A stretch of DNA of 64,000 nucleotides from the NCBI GenBank assembly GCA_963814745.1, contig CAWFEA010000004.1, positions 992,001 through 1,056,000 on the forward strand. Direction: 5' to 3'. A program made the position numbers and the translations under genes. The notes beneath the pieces are model-generated. The model was not told where the DNA came from. It was given only the letters and a program-made list of their open reading frames with translations, and ran no database searches. This document shows positions 25,305-34,781 of the stretch, one piece after another (within the stretch, counting starts at the first letter, position 1; each line of letters begins with the position of its first letter). This DNA comes from CAWBRT01 sp963814745 (lineage in GTDB: Bacteria; Acidobacteriota; Terriglobia; Terriglobales; Acidobacteriaceae).

Positions 25305-25442
25305 ACCCCTGCCGGGCGGCGAATACCAAAAAGACGGGGTCCCGCGTCCCGCCGCCACTCTGTCGGGTTGACGTGGGCGCTAATGATTGGCGACGCTCCG
25401 ATTTTGTGGAGAAAGCGCGTCGGCCGTCGTAAGATATGGTAT

Positions 25443-26318
25443 ATGTCCGCCGCTGTAGATCTGCTGAACCTTCCTGTCGAATTACAGTCCAAGTGGCGCA
25501 AACTGGAAACCGGCTTGCGCTCGTTGGGCAAGACCCTGGTCGCCTATTCCGGAGGCGTGGATTCGGCATTTCTGGCTTGGGCCGCTAACACTGTGTCGCC
25601 TGGACGCGTGGTGGCCTTGCTGGCCGACTCACCTAGCCTTGCCCGTACCCAGATGCGCGAGGCCGTTGCCTTTTGTGAGCAGAACGCGATTCCACTGGAA
25701 ATCATTTCAACGGCCGAGATGGACCGTCCGGAGTACGTGCGCAATGATTCCCTGCGATGCTTCCACTGCAAGGATGAATTGTTCATTGCCGTGGAAATCT
25801 ATCGCGACGCGCATGGCTTTGAAACTGTTGCCTATGGCATTAACTTCGATGACCAGGGAGATTATCGTCCCGGGCAACAGGCAGCACGGCGGCACGGGGT
25901 CGCCGCCCCGCTGCTGGAGGCCGGCTTCACCAAGCAGGACATTCGTGACGTAGCTCATGCCGCCGGACTGAGCGTATGGGACAAGCCCGCATCGGCTTGC
26001 CTTGCTTCCCGCATCGAATACGGACGCGAAGTGACGCCCGAGGCATTGCGCCAAGTGGAAGCCGGTGAGGACGCGCTGCGGGCTCTGGGATTCAGGCAAA
26101 TGCGGGTACGCCATCACGGTGCCATCGCGCGCATCGAGATCGCCCGCGAAGAACTGGCGCGCGCCTTGACGCTGGAGATGGCCGCCGAGTTCACCCGTAT
26201 CTTCAAGCCGCTCGGGTTCAAGTTCGTGACGCTCGATCTGGAGGGATTCCGCTCCGGCTCAATGAACGCCGTGCTTCCGGTTGAGGCGCTCTCCGGCCAA
26301 TCCAGCCGGCGTTCGTGA
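25443..26318 (+). CDS. larE: LarE-like ATP-dependent sulfur transferase
   Basis: The 291-residue protein has the PP-loop SGGVDSAFL near residue 38, a Cys-x-x-Cys segment (LRCFHCKDELF) and PASACLASRIEYG, which carries the sacrificial Cys of LarE. LarE donates sulfur from its own cysteine to the nicotinate-derived precursor of the nickel-pincer cofactor used by LarA-type racemases. larB, larC and larA are not in this window, so the partner may be elsewhere or the protein may serve another thiolation. The ATG at 25443 is chosen because homology begins soon after it. Confidence 0.85.
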   Translation: MSAAVDLLNLPVELQSKWRKLETGLRSLGKTLVAYSGGVDSAFLAWAANTVSPGRVVALLADSPSLARTQMREAVAFCEQNAIPLEIISTAEMDRPEYVRNDSLRCFHCKDELFIAVEIYRDAHGFETVAYGINFDDQGDYRPGQQAARRHGVAAPLLEAGFTKQDIRDVAHAAGLSVWDKPASACLASRIEYGREVTPEALRQVEAGEDALRALGFRQMRVRHHGAIARIEIAREELARALTLEMAAEFTRIFKPLGFKFVTLDLEGFRSGSMNAVLPVEALSGQSSRRS

Positions 26319-26482
26319 GCCGTGGGTGAGAATTTTTTGGGTTCCTGGTTTCCGGGCCTGCCTGGCAGCTCCCGTGCGATAATTAGTTAAGTGCTTGCCC
26401 AGGCAAACGCGTCTGCCGATTTGGCCGCCACCTGCGGGGCTCCGCTGCGCACGGTAGTGGCGCGGGTTGGGGCAGAGCGACC

Positions 26483-27427
26483 ATGACCTTCCGTCAACGT
26501 CTAGGAAAATTTATGCTGCGAAAAACTCTGTTGTTTCTGGCCATTGCTTGGCTAGGCTGCTCGGCCCAATCGGGGCCGGCTGATCTGAACCGGCGGGTGG
26601 AGCGCGCGGTACGCTCGGAATTCAAGGTTCCCGCATACGTGCAAATCTCGATCAGTGCGCCGAGACCCAGTGATTTTACGAACTATGATGCCATCACGGT
26701 GTCGTTCGCGACCGAGGACAGGAAGCAGACACACGACTTCCTCGTCTCCAAGGATGGCAAGCAACTGCTCGACATGCGCAAGATGGACTTGACGTCCGAC
26801 CCCTATCAGAAGGCGATGAGCAAGATCAATCTGACGGGGCGGCCGGTGCGGGGCAACCCGGATGCCAAGGTCACCGTGGTTGTCTACGACGATTACCAGT
26901 GTCCGTTTTGCTCGCGCATGCACCAGGAATTGCTATCGCTCATGAAAACCTACGGCGACCGCATCAAGGTGTATTACAAGGATTATCCCCTGTTCGAGAT
27001 CCATCCCTGGGCGGGACACGCCGCAGTTGACTCGAATTGCCTGGCGCAGCAGAACGGGGAGGCGTTTTGGGATTTCGCCGACTCAGTGCATGCCAGCGGG
27101 CGGCAGATCAGCGGCGAGAAGAGGCCTCTGCCGGACCAGTTTGCCGCCGTTGACCACATCGCGACGGACATCGGCAAAAAACACAACCTGAACGCCGCGG
27201 TGCTTGCGCAGTGCATCAAGGAGCAGTCCACGAAGGACTTGGATAACTCGGTTAAGGAAGCCGAATCGCTGGGGGTGAATGCCACGCCCTATTTGTTCGT
27301 CAACGGCCAGAAGGTCGAAGGCGCGGTTCCCGAAGCCGAATTGAAGGCGATTCTGGACAATGCGCTTCGCGATGCCGGGCAGCCGCTGCCCGGGCCGACG
27401 TCGGCCTTGGCGACCAGCGGGAAGTAG
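26483..27427 (+). CDS. DsbA-like thioredoxin-fold lipoprotein
   Basis: A signal sequence with a lipobox (LAIAWLGC) suggests a lipid-anchored periplasmic protein of 314 residues. After a short N-terminal domain (about 30-120) comes a Thioredoxin_4/DsbA domain with the active site YDDYQCPFCSRM and, near the end, GVNATPYLFVNG with the cis-proline. It should oxidise or isomerise disulfides in exported proteins. The next gene starts six bases later and encodes a periplasmic prolyl isomerase, so the two form a folding-factor operon. Confidence 0.88.
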   Translation: MTFRQRLGKFMLRKTLLFLAIAWLGCSAQSGPADLNRRVERAVRSEFKVPAYVQISISAPRPSDFTNYDAITVSFATEDRKQTHDFLVSKDGKQLLDMRKMDLTSDPYQKAMSKINLTGRPVRGNPDAKVTVVVYDDYQCPFCSRMHQELLSLMKTYGDRIKVYYKDYPLFEIHPWAGHAAVDSNCLAQQNGEAFWDFADSVHASGRQISGEKRPLPDQFAAVDHIATDIGKKHNLNAAVLAQCIKEQSTKDLDNSVKEAESLGVNATPYLFVNGQKVEGAVPEAELKAILDNALRDAGQPLPGPTSALATSGK

Positions 27428-27433
27428 GCGCGG

Positions 27434-28555
27434 ATGAAGTTTTCAACGACGGAACTGAATATGTATGGCGAACGTCAAGATCGGAGCCTGCGGACAGCAT
27501 CCGCCTCGCCCGTGATCTATGCCATGCTGGCGCTGGCGGTCGGCTTGTCGCTGCTGTCCGGCGCCTGCGGCAGCGGGCAGGCTGGACCTGATGTTCTGGC
27601 GAAGGTGAACGGCCGCAAGATCATGCGCTCGGAGGTGGAAAAGTATTATCGCAACCAAACCGAAGGCTCCCCGCAGCCGCCGTCGGAGGAGCAGGCCAAG
27701 AGCCTGCAGCTCAGCATTCTGCGCGAGCTGATCGATAACGAGATCCTCATGCAGCGGGCCGAAAAGCTCGGGCTGATGGCAACCGACGAAGAGGTCGAAA
27801 ACAAGCTGAATGCGGTCAAAGCGCCGTATACGAAAGAAGAATTCGATCGGCGTATGCAGGACCGTAAGATTACGCTCGACGATTTCCGTCGCGATATTCG
27901 CCGCTCGATCACGGTGGAGAAGGTGCTGAACAAGGAAGTCTCCGCCAAAGTCAACATCAGCGACGCCGACGTCGCGGCTTATTACAATCAGCACAAAGCC
28001 GAATTCAACCTCATCGAACCGCAGTACCATCTGGCGCAGATACTGGTGACCGCGCAACCGAACCCGCAGGTTCGCAACCTGAAGAACGACAAGGCGCAGA
28101 ACGAAGCCGAAGCCCGCAAGAAAGTGCAGATGATCATGCACTTGCTGGATAGCGGCCAGGACTTTGCCGCCGTGGCGGCGAATTACAGCGAGCAGCCCGA
28201 GACCTCGGCCAATGGCGGCGATCTTGGATTTGTGCCGGAATCCTCTCTCCGCTCGGATCACCAGGCGGCCGAGGCAATTTCCAAACTCAAAGCGGGCCAG
28301 TACAGTCCTCCGTTGCCGGCGGGCGATGCCAACCACAAGCTGGCCGGTTTCCGCATCATCCGTTTGATCAGCAAGGAGGCGGCGGGACAACGGGAGATGA
28401 GCGATCCGCGGATACAGCAGGCCTTACGGACCCAGTTGCGGGAGCGCCGCGAGCAACTGATACGCACGGCGTACTACGAGTCGTTGCGCAATGGCGCCAA
28501 GGTTGACAACTATCTTGCGGATTCGATTCTGAAGAATTCGGGAGCGCAGCCGTAG
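27434..28555 (+). CDS. Parvulin-type peptidylprolyl isomerase lipoprotein (SurA/PrsA-like)
   Basis: The 373-residue protein has a lipobox-like signal end (LSLLSGACGSG), a SurA_N-type chaperone region (DVLAKVNGRKIMRSEVEKYY..., EEVENKL, DISDADV-like NISDADVAAYY) and a parvulin domain (FNLIEPQYHLAQILVT..., FAAVAANYSEQPETSANGGDLGF). It would catalyse prolyl isomerisation and chaperone secreted or outer-membrane proteins. It begins six bases after the DsbA-like gene and is clearly co-transcribed. The first ATG at 27434 leaves a long pre-signal segment; the ATG at 27461 is possible. Confidence 0.88.
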   Translation: MKFSTTELNMYGERQDRSLRTASASPVIYAMLALAVGLSLLSGACGSGQAGPDVLAKVNGRKIMRSEVEKYYRNQTEGSPQPPSEEQAKSLQLSILRELIDNEILMQRAEKLGLMATDEEVENKLNAVKAPYTKEEFDRRMQDRKITLDDFRRDIRRSITVEKVLNKEVSAKVNISDADVAAYYNQHKAEFNLIEPQYHLAQILVTAQPNPQVRNLKNDKAQNEAEARKKVQMIMHLLDSGQDFAAVAANYSEQPETSANGGDLGFVPESSLRSDHQAAEAISKLKAGQYSPPLPAGDANHKLAGFRIIRLISKEAAGQREMSDPRIQQALRTQLRERREQLIRTAYYESLRNGAKVDNYLADSILKNSGAQP

Positions 28556-28570
28556 AGCGGTTGCCGGTTT

Positions 28571-29071
28571 CTATTCGACGATGGCCATGGTGTCGCCGGG
28601 ATTGACGTTGCTGCCCTCGGCAACCATGATTTTCTGAACCACGCCTTTCTTCGCCGACTTGATCTCGTTTTGCATCTTCATGGCCTCGACTACGAGAATG
28701 CCCTGTCCGGCCTCGACTTCATCCTTTTCGGCAACCATGAGGCGCACAACTTTGCCGGGCATCGGCGCAGTGATCTTTTGCGGACCTTCGCCGATGCTCG
28801 CCGCGGTCCGGCGGCTGCGCAACGAGCGGGGATCGCGCACCTCGGCGGCGAAGCGCTCCGAGCCGATGATGATGTGCAAATCTCCGAGCATCGAATACTC
28901 GCGCTTGATTTCGTGAGCCCGGTTGTCCACCAGCATCGAGATGACATCGCGGGCGGTGAAGGCCGCATCGACGATAATTTCCTGGCCGTCAACGTGACAA
29001 AGCCAAGCCTCGCCCTGCGGCTCAAGTTCCACATGATGCTCTGTGCCGTCGATGATTACGTCGTAATTCAT
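28571..29071 (-). CDS. accB: Biotin carboxyl carrier protein / biotinyl-domain subunit
   Basis: The C-terminal 75 residues form a biotinyl domain with the biotinylation site VEAMKMQNEI and flanking ITAPMPGKVVRLMV. The N-terminal part (MNYDVIIDGTEHHVELE...) resembles the carrier part of acyl-CoA carboxylase alpha subunits more than E. coli AccB. ATG 29071 matches this conserved start. The biotin carboxylase gene lies 77 bases upstream on the same strand, so the pair form the carboxylase half of an acyl-CoA carboxylase. Acetyl- versus propionyl-CoA specificity cannot be told without the transferase subunit. Confidence 0.88.
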   Translation of the reverse strand: MNYDVIIDGTEHHVELEPQGEAWLCHVDGQEIIVDAAFTARDVISMLVDNRAHEIKREYSMLGDLHIIIGSERFAAEVRDPRSLRSRRTAASIGEGPQKITAPMPGKVVRLMVAEKDEVEAGQGILVVEAMKMQNEIKSAKKGVVQKIMVAEGSNVNPGDTMAIVE

Positions 29072-29148
29072 TTTGCTCTTTTTGCCCCAAGCCAGTGCGG
29101 CGCTACCGGGCAATCACCCCGAAGCTTTCCATCCCATTGAATCAACTT

Positions 29149-30689
29149 CTAGCGCACTGCCTCTGCCCGCGCGCTCTGCTTCCAGTTGCTGACCGGCTTC
29201 TTTAGCGGCTCGCGCGAGGCCCCGTTGCGTGAGCTTTTAAGCGAGGATATCTCCGGGCCGCCTCTGCTCTCCACCTGGGCAAAAAGGGCCGCGGCGATGG
29301 CCGCAATCGGAATTCGTCGGCGAGTGCGTTCGTCAACCGATCTGGGCTCCTTCAACAGGCGGTCGAGAAATCCCGTATCGAAATTTCCCGCCTGGAACTC
29401 CGGATGCAGCAAAATGCGGCGAAACAGCGAGATGTTGGTTTTTATTCCACCGATAAAGACCTCGACCAGAGGCTCGCCGCATGCGGTTGATGGCGACCGT
29501 GCGGTTGGAACCATAAGCGCTCAGCTTGGCGAGCAGCGGATCGTATTCAATGGGAACGGTCCAGCCCTCGTAGATGCCGCCGTCGCGGCGAATGCCCGGG
29601 CCGGAGGCGAAATCAGCCTGGTGATGTGCCCCGGCGACGGAAAATAGTTGTTGTCAGGATCTTCCGCGTAAATTCGGCACTCAATGGCGTGCCCGCGAAT
29701 TTGGATGTCTTCCTGGCGAATCGTAAGCTTTTCGCCCGGCGGCAACCGCGATCTGCATTTGCACCAAGTCGAGACCCGGTCACGATTTCGGTCACGGGAT
29801 GTTCGACCTGCAGTCGCGTATTCATCTCCAGGAAATAAAAATTACGTGTCTGGTCCACCAGGAACTCGACCGTGCCTGCGTTCGTGTACTGCGCGGCCTT
29901 GGCCACCCGCACCGCGATCTCGCCCATGCGCCGCCGCATCTCCTCATCGACGATCGGCGAAGGCGCCTCCTCCAGCACCTTCTGGTGGCGCCGCTGGACG
30001 GAACATTCGCGCTCGCCCAGATACACCACGTTGCCGTGCTCGTCGGCCATAATCTGCATCTCGACGTGCCGGGGATTCTCGATCAGCTTCTCGATGTAGA
30101 CCTCGTTGTCTCCGAATGCGCGTTGCGCCTCCGAGCGCGTGAGGTCAAAGGCCGAACGCATCTCGTCGGCGGTGCGGACCTGGCGCATTCCCTTGCCGCC
30201 GCCGCCGGCGGCAGCCTTCAGCATTACCGGGTAGCCGATCTTTTCGGCGAACTCCAGCGCCCGGTCGAGGTTCTCCAGGCCCTTTTCCGAGCCCGGCACG
30301 AACGGCACGCCGGCTTTTTTCATGGTCTGGCGCGCCCGCGTCTTGGACCCCATCATCTCCATGGAATGTGCGCTGGGGCCGATAAACTTGATCCCAGCGT
30401 GCTCGCAGGTGGCAGCGAACTTCGCATTTTCGGAGAGAAAACCGTATCCGGGATGGATAGCCTCGGCCCCGCTGCGGCGCGCGACCTCCAGAATCTTTTC
30501 GGTGTTCAGATACGACTCGCCGGCCTGAGCGGGGCCGATGTGAAAAGCACGGTCAACTTTACGAACATGGAGCGCCTGGCGGTCCACGTCGGAAAACACG
30601 CCTATCGATTCAATGTCCATTTCCCGACAAGCGCGCGCAATGCGCACGGCGATCTCGCCGCGATTGGCAATCAGAATTCTCCGGAACAT
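29149..30689 (-). CDS. accC: Biotin carboxylase (frameshifted in its 3' half)
   Basis: The first 300 residues are a clean biotin carboxylase: MFRRILIANRGEIAVRI, HPGYGFLSEN, KAAAGGGGKGMR (ATP-grasp glycine loop), EKLIENPRHVEMQI and FLEMNTRLQVEHPVTE. After 29790 the frame breaks repeatedly. GEKLTIRQEDIQIRGHAIECRIYAEDP, then RDGGIYEGW..., then FIGGIKTNISLFRRIL continue it in other frames down to 29149. At least four single-base indels, mostly extra or missing G in G/C runs near 29776, 29742, 29601 and 29475, explain this. The enzyme carboxylates biotin on the carrier encoded next. Confidence 0.88.
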
Positions 30690-30773
30690 GTTTCACCCCA
30701 CCCCGGAAACCGCTAAATCCCCACCGAAACAAAATAGCACAAAGCCTGCTTCTCGCAACAACCGCGCGAGCAA

Positions 30774-30804
30774 CAAAAAGCCTCTCCCTGTCGCAGGAGA
30801 GGCT
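30774..30804 (-). terminator. Rho-independent terminator of the TonB/Exb/TPR operon
   Basis: AGCCTCTCC (30779-30787) pairs with GGAGAGGCT (30796-30804) across an 8-base loop. Read leftwards the stem is followed by TTTTT (AAAAA at 30774-30778). It lies about 95 bases after the TPR lipoprotein stop, at the end of the leftward operon. Confidence 0.85.
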
Positions 30805-30899
30805 GGTGAATGAGGAGGTACTTCCGGTCAAGGTTGCCGGTTCGCGGCTTTCGCTTCAGGCCCTAAGAGATGGGCCAAAGACAACGTCGCCGCCGGCTG

Positions 30900-31715
30900 C
30901 TACTTCTTCTGATTCTGATCAAGCACAATGCCGCCGGCTCCCTGCTTCTCGGCTTTGGCCTTCTTGGTCGCCAGCGTCTTGTCGATCCATTCGTTTGCCG
31001 TCTTGGTGTCCGTCGCCCGAGCCGCCGGGTCGTCGCACTCATAGTCGGCCCGCTCGCGGTAGAGCAGGTTCATGTAGGCCATCGCGTCGTCGTAGTCGGG
31101 CCTGATCTGCAGGGCCTTCTGCAACATTTTTATGCCTTCATCGACCGGAGCCTGGTTGCTGGCCTTAACCAAGCTGCAGACCTTCTTGTCTCTAAGCTGG
31201 TCCGTCGGCTTCATGCCCAGCTTGATGCGCTGCTCCTGGCGAAGCTTGTAAGCTTCGGTCCAGTCGATGACCGCGACGGAGTAGTAGTTCTCTGGATCGT
31301 TGGGATCGACCGCGGCGGCCTTCTGGTAATACTGCTTCGCCTGGTCGAAATCCTTCATCTGGAGATACAAATAGGCGACGCCCTTGGCGGCGTTGATGTT
31401 TTTGGGGTCCCGCGCCAAAACCTGCTTGTATTCTTCGATGGCGGAGGTGGCCATGCGCTTGTTTTCTTCTGTTTCCGCGCCCGGGATGTATTGCTGCGCA
31501 TAAGCGGTCGCGAGATAAAGCCGGGCATTCAACAGCGATGAATCCAGCGAGACCGCATTCTTGAAATGTTCAATCGCCTCTTCGTATCGCGAATTCTTAT
31601 AGGACTGGACGCCCTTGTTCAACTGATCGCGCGCCTTCAGCTTGGCACAGCCAGCGGCCGAAAACAGGGCGAGCAGAATCGCCAATCCGGCCAGCACTCG
31701 TACGCTTCTGTTCAT
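30900..31715 (-). CDS. TPR-repeat lipoprotein
   Basis: ATG 31715 gives a lipoprotein signal (MNRSVRVLAGLAILLALFSAAGC). The 271-residue protein has at least four TPR-like units: LNKGVQSYKNSRYEEAIEHF, LYLATAYAQQYI..., GVAYLYLQMKDFDQAKQYY and EGIKMLQKALQIRPDYDDAM. It would sit in the periplasm on a membrane anchor and scaffold other proteins. It is last in the tonB-exbB-exbD-exbD transcript, suggesting a role with that energy-transducing complex. TPR lipoproteins near Exb genes are common in this kind of genome (established pattern, not verified here). Confidence 0.85.
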   Translation of the reverse strand: MNRSVRVLAGLAILLALFSAAGCAKLKARDQLNKGVQSYKNSRYEEAIEHFKNAVSLDSSLLNARLYLATAYAQQYIPGAETEENKRMATSAIEEYKQVLARDPKNINAAKGVAYLYLQMKDFDQAKQYYQKAAAVDPNDPENYYSVAVIDWTEAYKLRQEQRIKLGMKPTDQLRDKKVCSLVKASNQAPVDEGIKMLQKALQIRPDYDDAMAYMNLLYRERADYECDDPAARATDTKTANEWIDKTLATKKAKAEKQGAGGIVLDQNQKK

Positions 31716-31834
31716 ATCGCCTTCCCTTGCCAAATTGGGCCGGAACTGCTTTTGATTCCGGTCTGCACGCCTGGCAGCCGGAATCAACTCGTTCTCTATA
31801 CCCCTGAATCTTAGAACCGGAACTCGTCGGACGC

Positions 31835-32272
31835 TTACTGGCCCGCCTCGATTTTTGCCGTAATCAGTCCGACCTTGTCCACGCCGGCGGCGTGGGACTT
31901 GTCGATCACCGCGGCGATGTCGGCGAAGGGCAGTTCCGTGTCTCCCTTCACGAACATTACCTTTTCAGCCCGGGTGGCGAAGATGTCTCGCAGCCGGCCT
32001 TCCAGGTTGTCAAAAGTCACATCGTCCTGGTTGATCTTGTAGGCGGGCTGCCCGCCGCTGGTGCGCAGAACCTGAACGACGATGGTGCGGTCGTTCGAAG
32101 GCGGTTGCTGTTGCGCGTTCTTCGGCGGCTGGGGAACCAGCGCATCCAGGCCTTTCGGCGTGAGCGGCGTGATCACCATGAAAATAATGAGCAGCACCAG
32201 CAGCACGTCGATAAGCGGTGTTACGTTAATGTCTGCGGAGGGACCACTCTTACCGCCAACTGACATTGCCAT
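31835..32272 (-). CDS. exbD: ExbD/TolR-type biopolymer transport protein (second copy)
   Basis: The 145-residue protein has a short cytoplasmic N-terminus (SADINVTPLIDVLLVLLIIFMVI) with the conserved Asp in the single membrane span, used in proton flow. A periplasmic domain follows, ending in AGVDKVGLITAKIE. It follows the first exbD by 61 bases. Two ExbD paralogues with one ExbB suggests a heteromeric motor ring. Confidence 0.92.
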   Translation of the reverse strand: MAMSVGGKSGPSADINVTPLIDVLLVLLIIFMVITPLTPKGLDALVPQPPKNAQQQPPSNDRTIVVQVLRTSGGQPAYKINQDDVTFDNLEGRLRDIFATRAEKVMFVKGDTELPFADIAAVIDKSHAAGVDKVGLITAKIEAGQ

Positions 32273-32333
32273 AGAAAAGCCTCAATCCTACCCGGGTTCC
32301 AATACGCGCCGTCATTGCGCGTCTTGGCACGGA

Positions 32334-32825
32334 TTACTGCGGGTTCTTCTTTTTGTCCGAACCTTTTGCGCCCGCTGCACTGGCCGGCAAGGGCTCAAAC
32401 GAACCCTGCTTGCGCTGCTCGGTCAGCAATCCAAGTTCGTCAACTCCGGCGGAACGCACATTGTCCACCACTTCCACCACGGCGCCGTACTTGGCGCGCG
32501 CGTCGGCCTTGATGAACACGCGCTTGTCCGTCCGGTTAGCAAGCCGGTCTTTCACCTTGTCGGTCAAAACCTCGGGAGTCACCTTGTCGGCGCCAAAGAA
32601 GATCGAACCGTCGCGCATCACCGCCACCAGCAGCGCGTCTTCCTTGTCCGCATCCGGCATCTGCACGGGATTGTCTGTCTTGGCCAAGTCCACGCTGACG
32701 CCTTTTTGCAGCATCGGGGTGATCACCATGAAGATGATCAACAGCACGAGCATGACGTCGACCATGGGGGTCACGTTGATATCGGAGGTGACGTTCAGGC
32801 TCCGTCTCCACGTTTGTTGTGACAT
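32334..32825 (-). CDS. exbD: ExbD/TolR-type biopolymer transport protein (first copy)
   Basis: The 163-residue protein has SDINVTPMVDVMLVLLIIFMVI with the span Asp, then a periplasmic domain containing FIKADARAKYGAVVEVVDNVRSAGVDELGLLT, the ExbD hallmark. ATG 32825 (MSQQTWRRS) is preferred over 32846. It lies 87 bases after exbB. A Lys-rich C-terminal tail (GSDKKKNPQ) extends past the family end. Confidence 0.92.
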   Translation of the reverse strand: MSQQTWRRSLNVTSDINVTPMVDVMLVLLIIFMVITPMLQKGVSVDLAKTDNPVQMPDADKEDALLVAVMRDGSIFFGADKVTPEVLTDKVKDRLANRTDKRVFIKADARAKYGAVVEVVDNVRSAGVDELGLLTEQRKQGSFEPLPASAAGAKGSDKKKNPQ

Positions 32826-32912
32826 GCTTTCGATTCTCCTGCCCACGACAACCTTGCGGGCTCAGCCGCGCGGCCAGGCCGCGCCGCCCGCAGAACGTCG
32901 TCACGGCGCCGA

Positions 32913-33668
32913 TTACTTTCGAACCAAGTGGCGCTGCTTAATGAAGTAGTCGATCAGCTCGCTGGAGCTGTTGTCCATCTCCACATCGAAAGCTTCCACC
33001 CGGTTGGTGAAGTAATTGAACATCCACACGGCCGGGATGGCAACGAACAGCCCAATCGCCGTGGTTACCAGGGCTTCGGAAATGCCGCCGGCGACCGCAC
33101 CCAACCCGGTAGCCTTGGATTCCGAAATGCCGCGGAAGGCATTGAGAATTCCGACGACGGTGCCGAACAGGCCGACGAAGGGAGCGGTGGAACCAATGGT
33201 CGCCAAGCCGCCGAGCCCACGCTTCAGCTTCGCATGGACGATGGCTTCGGCGCGCTCAAGCGCACGGCGCGAGGCGTCAATCTGCTCGTCGGGAATCTCG
33301 CTGGAGAGGGTCTTGACCCTCAGCTCCTGCAGGCCGGCGGTGACGACATTTGCCAGGTGACTTTTCTTGTTGCGCTCGGCAACTTTGATGGCTTCGTCGA
33401 TCTTGCCTTCGCGGAGCGCACCGGCGACAGCGGGCGCGAACATACGAGACTGCTTGCGGGCCGCACTATAGGCCATGGCGCGATCAATCATGATGCCGAT
33501 TGACCAGCCGGACATGATGAACAGGACGAGCACGACAATCTTTGCCAGAATACCCATCTGTCTCCACAAGGAGATCGGGTCCCAGCCGATAGGACTCTCC
33601 TGGAACATCACCGCCGCCAACGCCGGTATGTTGCTCAGAACAAGGTTTGCGAGGTTTGCGACAAACAT
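32913..33668 (-). CDS. exbB: ExbB/TolQ-type proton channel protein
   Basis: The 251-residue protein has three spans. The first is near residues 40-60 (ILAKIVVLVLFIMSGWSIGIMI). The ExbB/MotA signature pair follows: GGLATIGSTAPFVGLFGTVVGILNAF and AGGISEALVTTAIGLFVAIPAVWMFNYF. With ExbD it forms the inner-membrane proton motor that drives TonB. It lies 217 bases after the tonB-like gene on the same strand. Confidence 0.93.
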   Translation of the reverse strand: MFVANLANLVLSNIPALAAVMFQESPIGWDPISLWRQMGILAKIVVLVLFIMSGWSIGIMIDRAMAYSAARKQSRMFAPAVAGALREGKIDEAIKVAERNKKSHLANVVTAGLQELRVKTLSSEIPDEQIDASRRALERAEAIVHAKLKRGLGGLATIGSTAPFVGLFGTVVGILNAFRGISESKATGLGAVAGGISEALVTTAIGLFVAIPAVWMFNYFTNRVEAFDVEMDNSSSELIDYFIKQRHLVRK

Positions 33669-33885
33669 GTGTTGGTTTTCCTCCTCAGGAACTCTGAAAA
33701 CTCTCTCGAACGCCGCTCGAACCTTCGAACCCCATCGACGGATAAATTCGCGCGGCGGCTCGACTTCCGGGTCTTAAGACGTGAACAGCGACTTACACAA
33801 ACATATAGCGGGCCTGGGGGTGGCGCAATGGCGTGCCACCAATTCAACAACATTAGATGCAGCTTTTCGCCCACAACCGCCAGCT

Positions 33886-34629
33886 CTACCCACCAGAAAG
33901 GCTGAAATTGACGTTGATCGTCGTGTCAACGTCAACCGGTTCGCCGTTCAGGAAGTAAGGCTTGTAACGCCATTGCTTTACCGCCTCGAGCGCGGCCTGC
34001 GCCAGCATCGGGTGTCCACTGACGACCCTTGCTTGCTGAATCGTGCCATCTTTGCCGATTATGGCCGAAATGACCACCGTGCCTTGAATGCGCGCCTGGC
34101 GCGCCAGCGGCGGGTAAGGTGGCCTCACGTCGTGAATCAGATTGCCTTGCGCCACGCCGGACGAGACCCTCACCTTCTGCGGCATGGCCACTTTGGGCAC
34201 CGCAGCCGGGACGCTGCTAGCGATACTGTTCAGCACCCCGCCCAGCACGCCGCCTACCGCACCGCCAGGGAGGCCACCAATCACCCCGCCTACCACGCCG
34301 CCGCTCGGAGCCGGAGTATCCTCCTCTTGAATCTTCGCGATCTTCTTTGGTATTGCGGTCGGAGTTCGCAATTGACCATTATCAAGCTCACTGATAACTT
34401 TTTGCACATGTAAAGTGGTAACCGCCGCTGGCGGGGGTGGTGGTGGAGGCGGTGGTGGAGCTACGAGGAACGTCATAAACTGCTGTTTTGGCAGAGCCTC
34501 CGGGTAAAGGATTGGTATGAGCACGAGCACACCAATCAACAGTACCTGCATTAGGAAAGAAAAGGCAGTTACCCAGGGGCTGCGTCGTTGGTACTTTTTG
34601 CCCGACTCTAAAAGGCTCTCTTCGAACAT
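33886..34629 (-). CDS. tonB: Energy transducer TonB-family protein with a glycine-rich linker
   Basis: The 247-residue protein has one N-terminal span (about residues 20-42), ten consecutive prolines near residue 60, then an unusual glycine-rich stretch (SGGVVGGVIGGLPGGAVGG, about 125-145). It ends with a TonB C-terminal domain: VRPPYPPLARQARIQGTVVISAIIGKDG and EAVKQWRYKPYFLNGEPVDV. It should cross the periplasm and energise outer-membrane receptors through ExbB/ExbD, encoded just downstream. Most TonBs have a long Pro/Lys or Pro/Glu linker. The Gly/Val zipper-like linker is the odd point. Confidence 0.9.
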   Translation of the reverse strand: MFEESLLESGKKYQRRSPWVTAFSFLMQVLLIGVLVLIPILYPEALPKQQFMTFLVAPPPPPPPPPPAAVTTLHVQKVISELDNGQLRTPTAIPKKIAKIQEEDTPAPSGGVVGGVIGGLPGGAVGGVLGGVLNSIASSVPAAVPKVAMPQKVRVSSGVAQGNLIHDVRPPYPPLARQARIQGTVVISAIIGKDGTIQQARVVSGHPMLAQAALEAVKQWRYKPYFLNGEPVDVDTTINVNFSLSGG

Positions 34630-34781
34630 AGAAACGGTCCACCTAAAGGTATAGACACCGTCGCCGGAACTTTGGCTCCCAGAATTCGAAGCAGACCGGA
34701 GATTTCTCTGTAAGCCTTATGTCCAAGCCAGCAATCGTGTAACCGGCCCTCCCTGGCCTCCGCGCCTCGCCGGGACGACTC

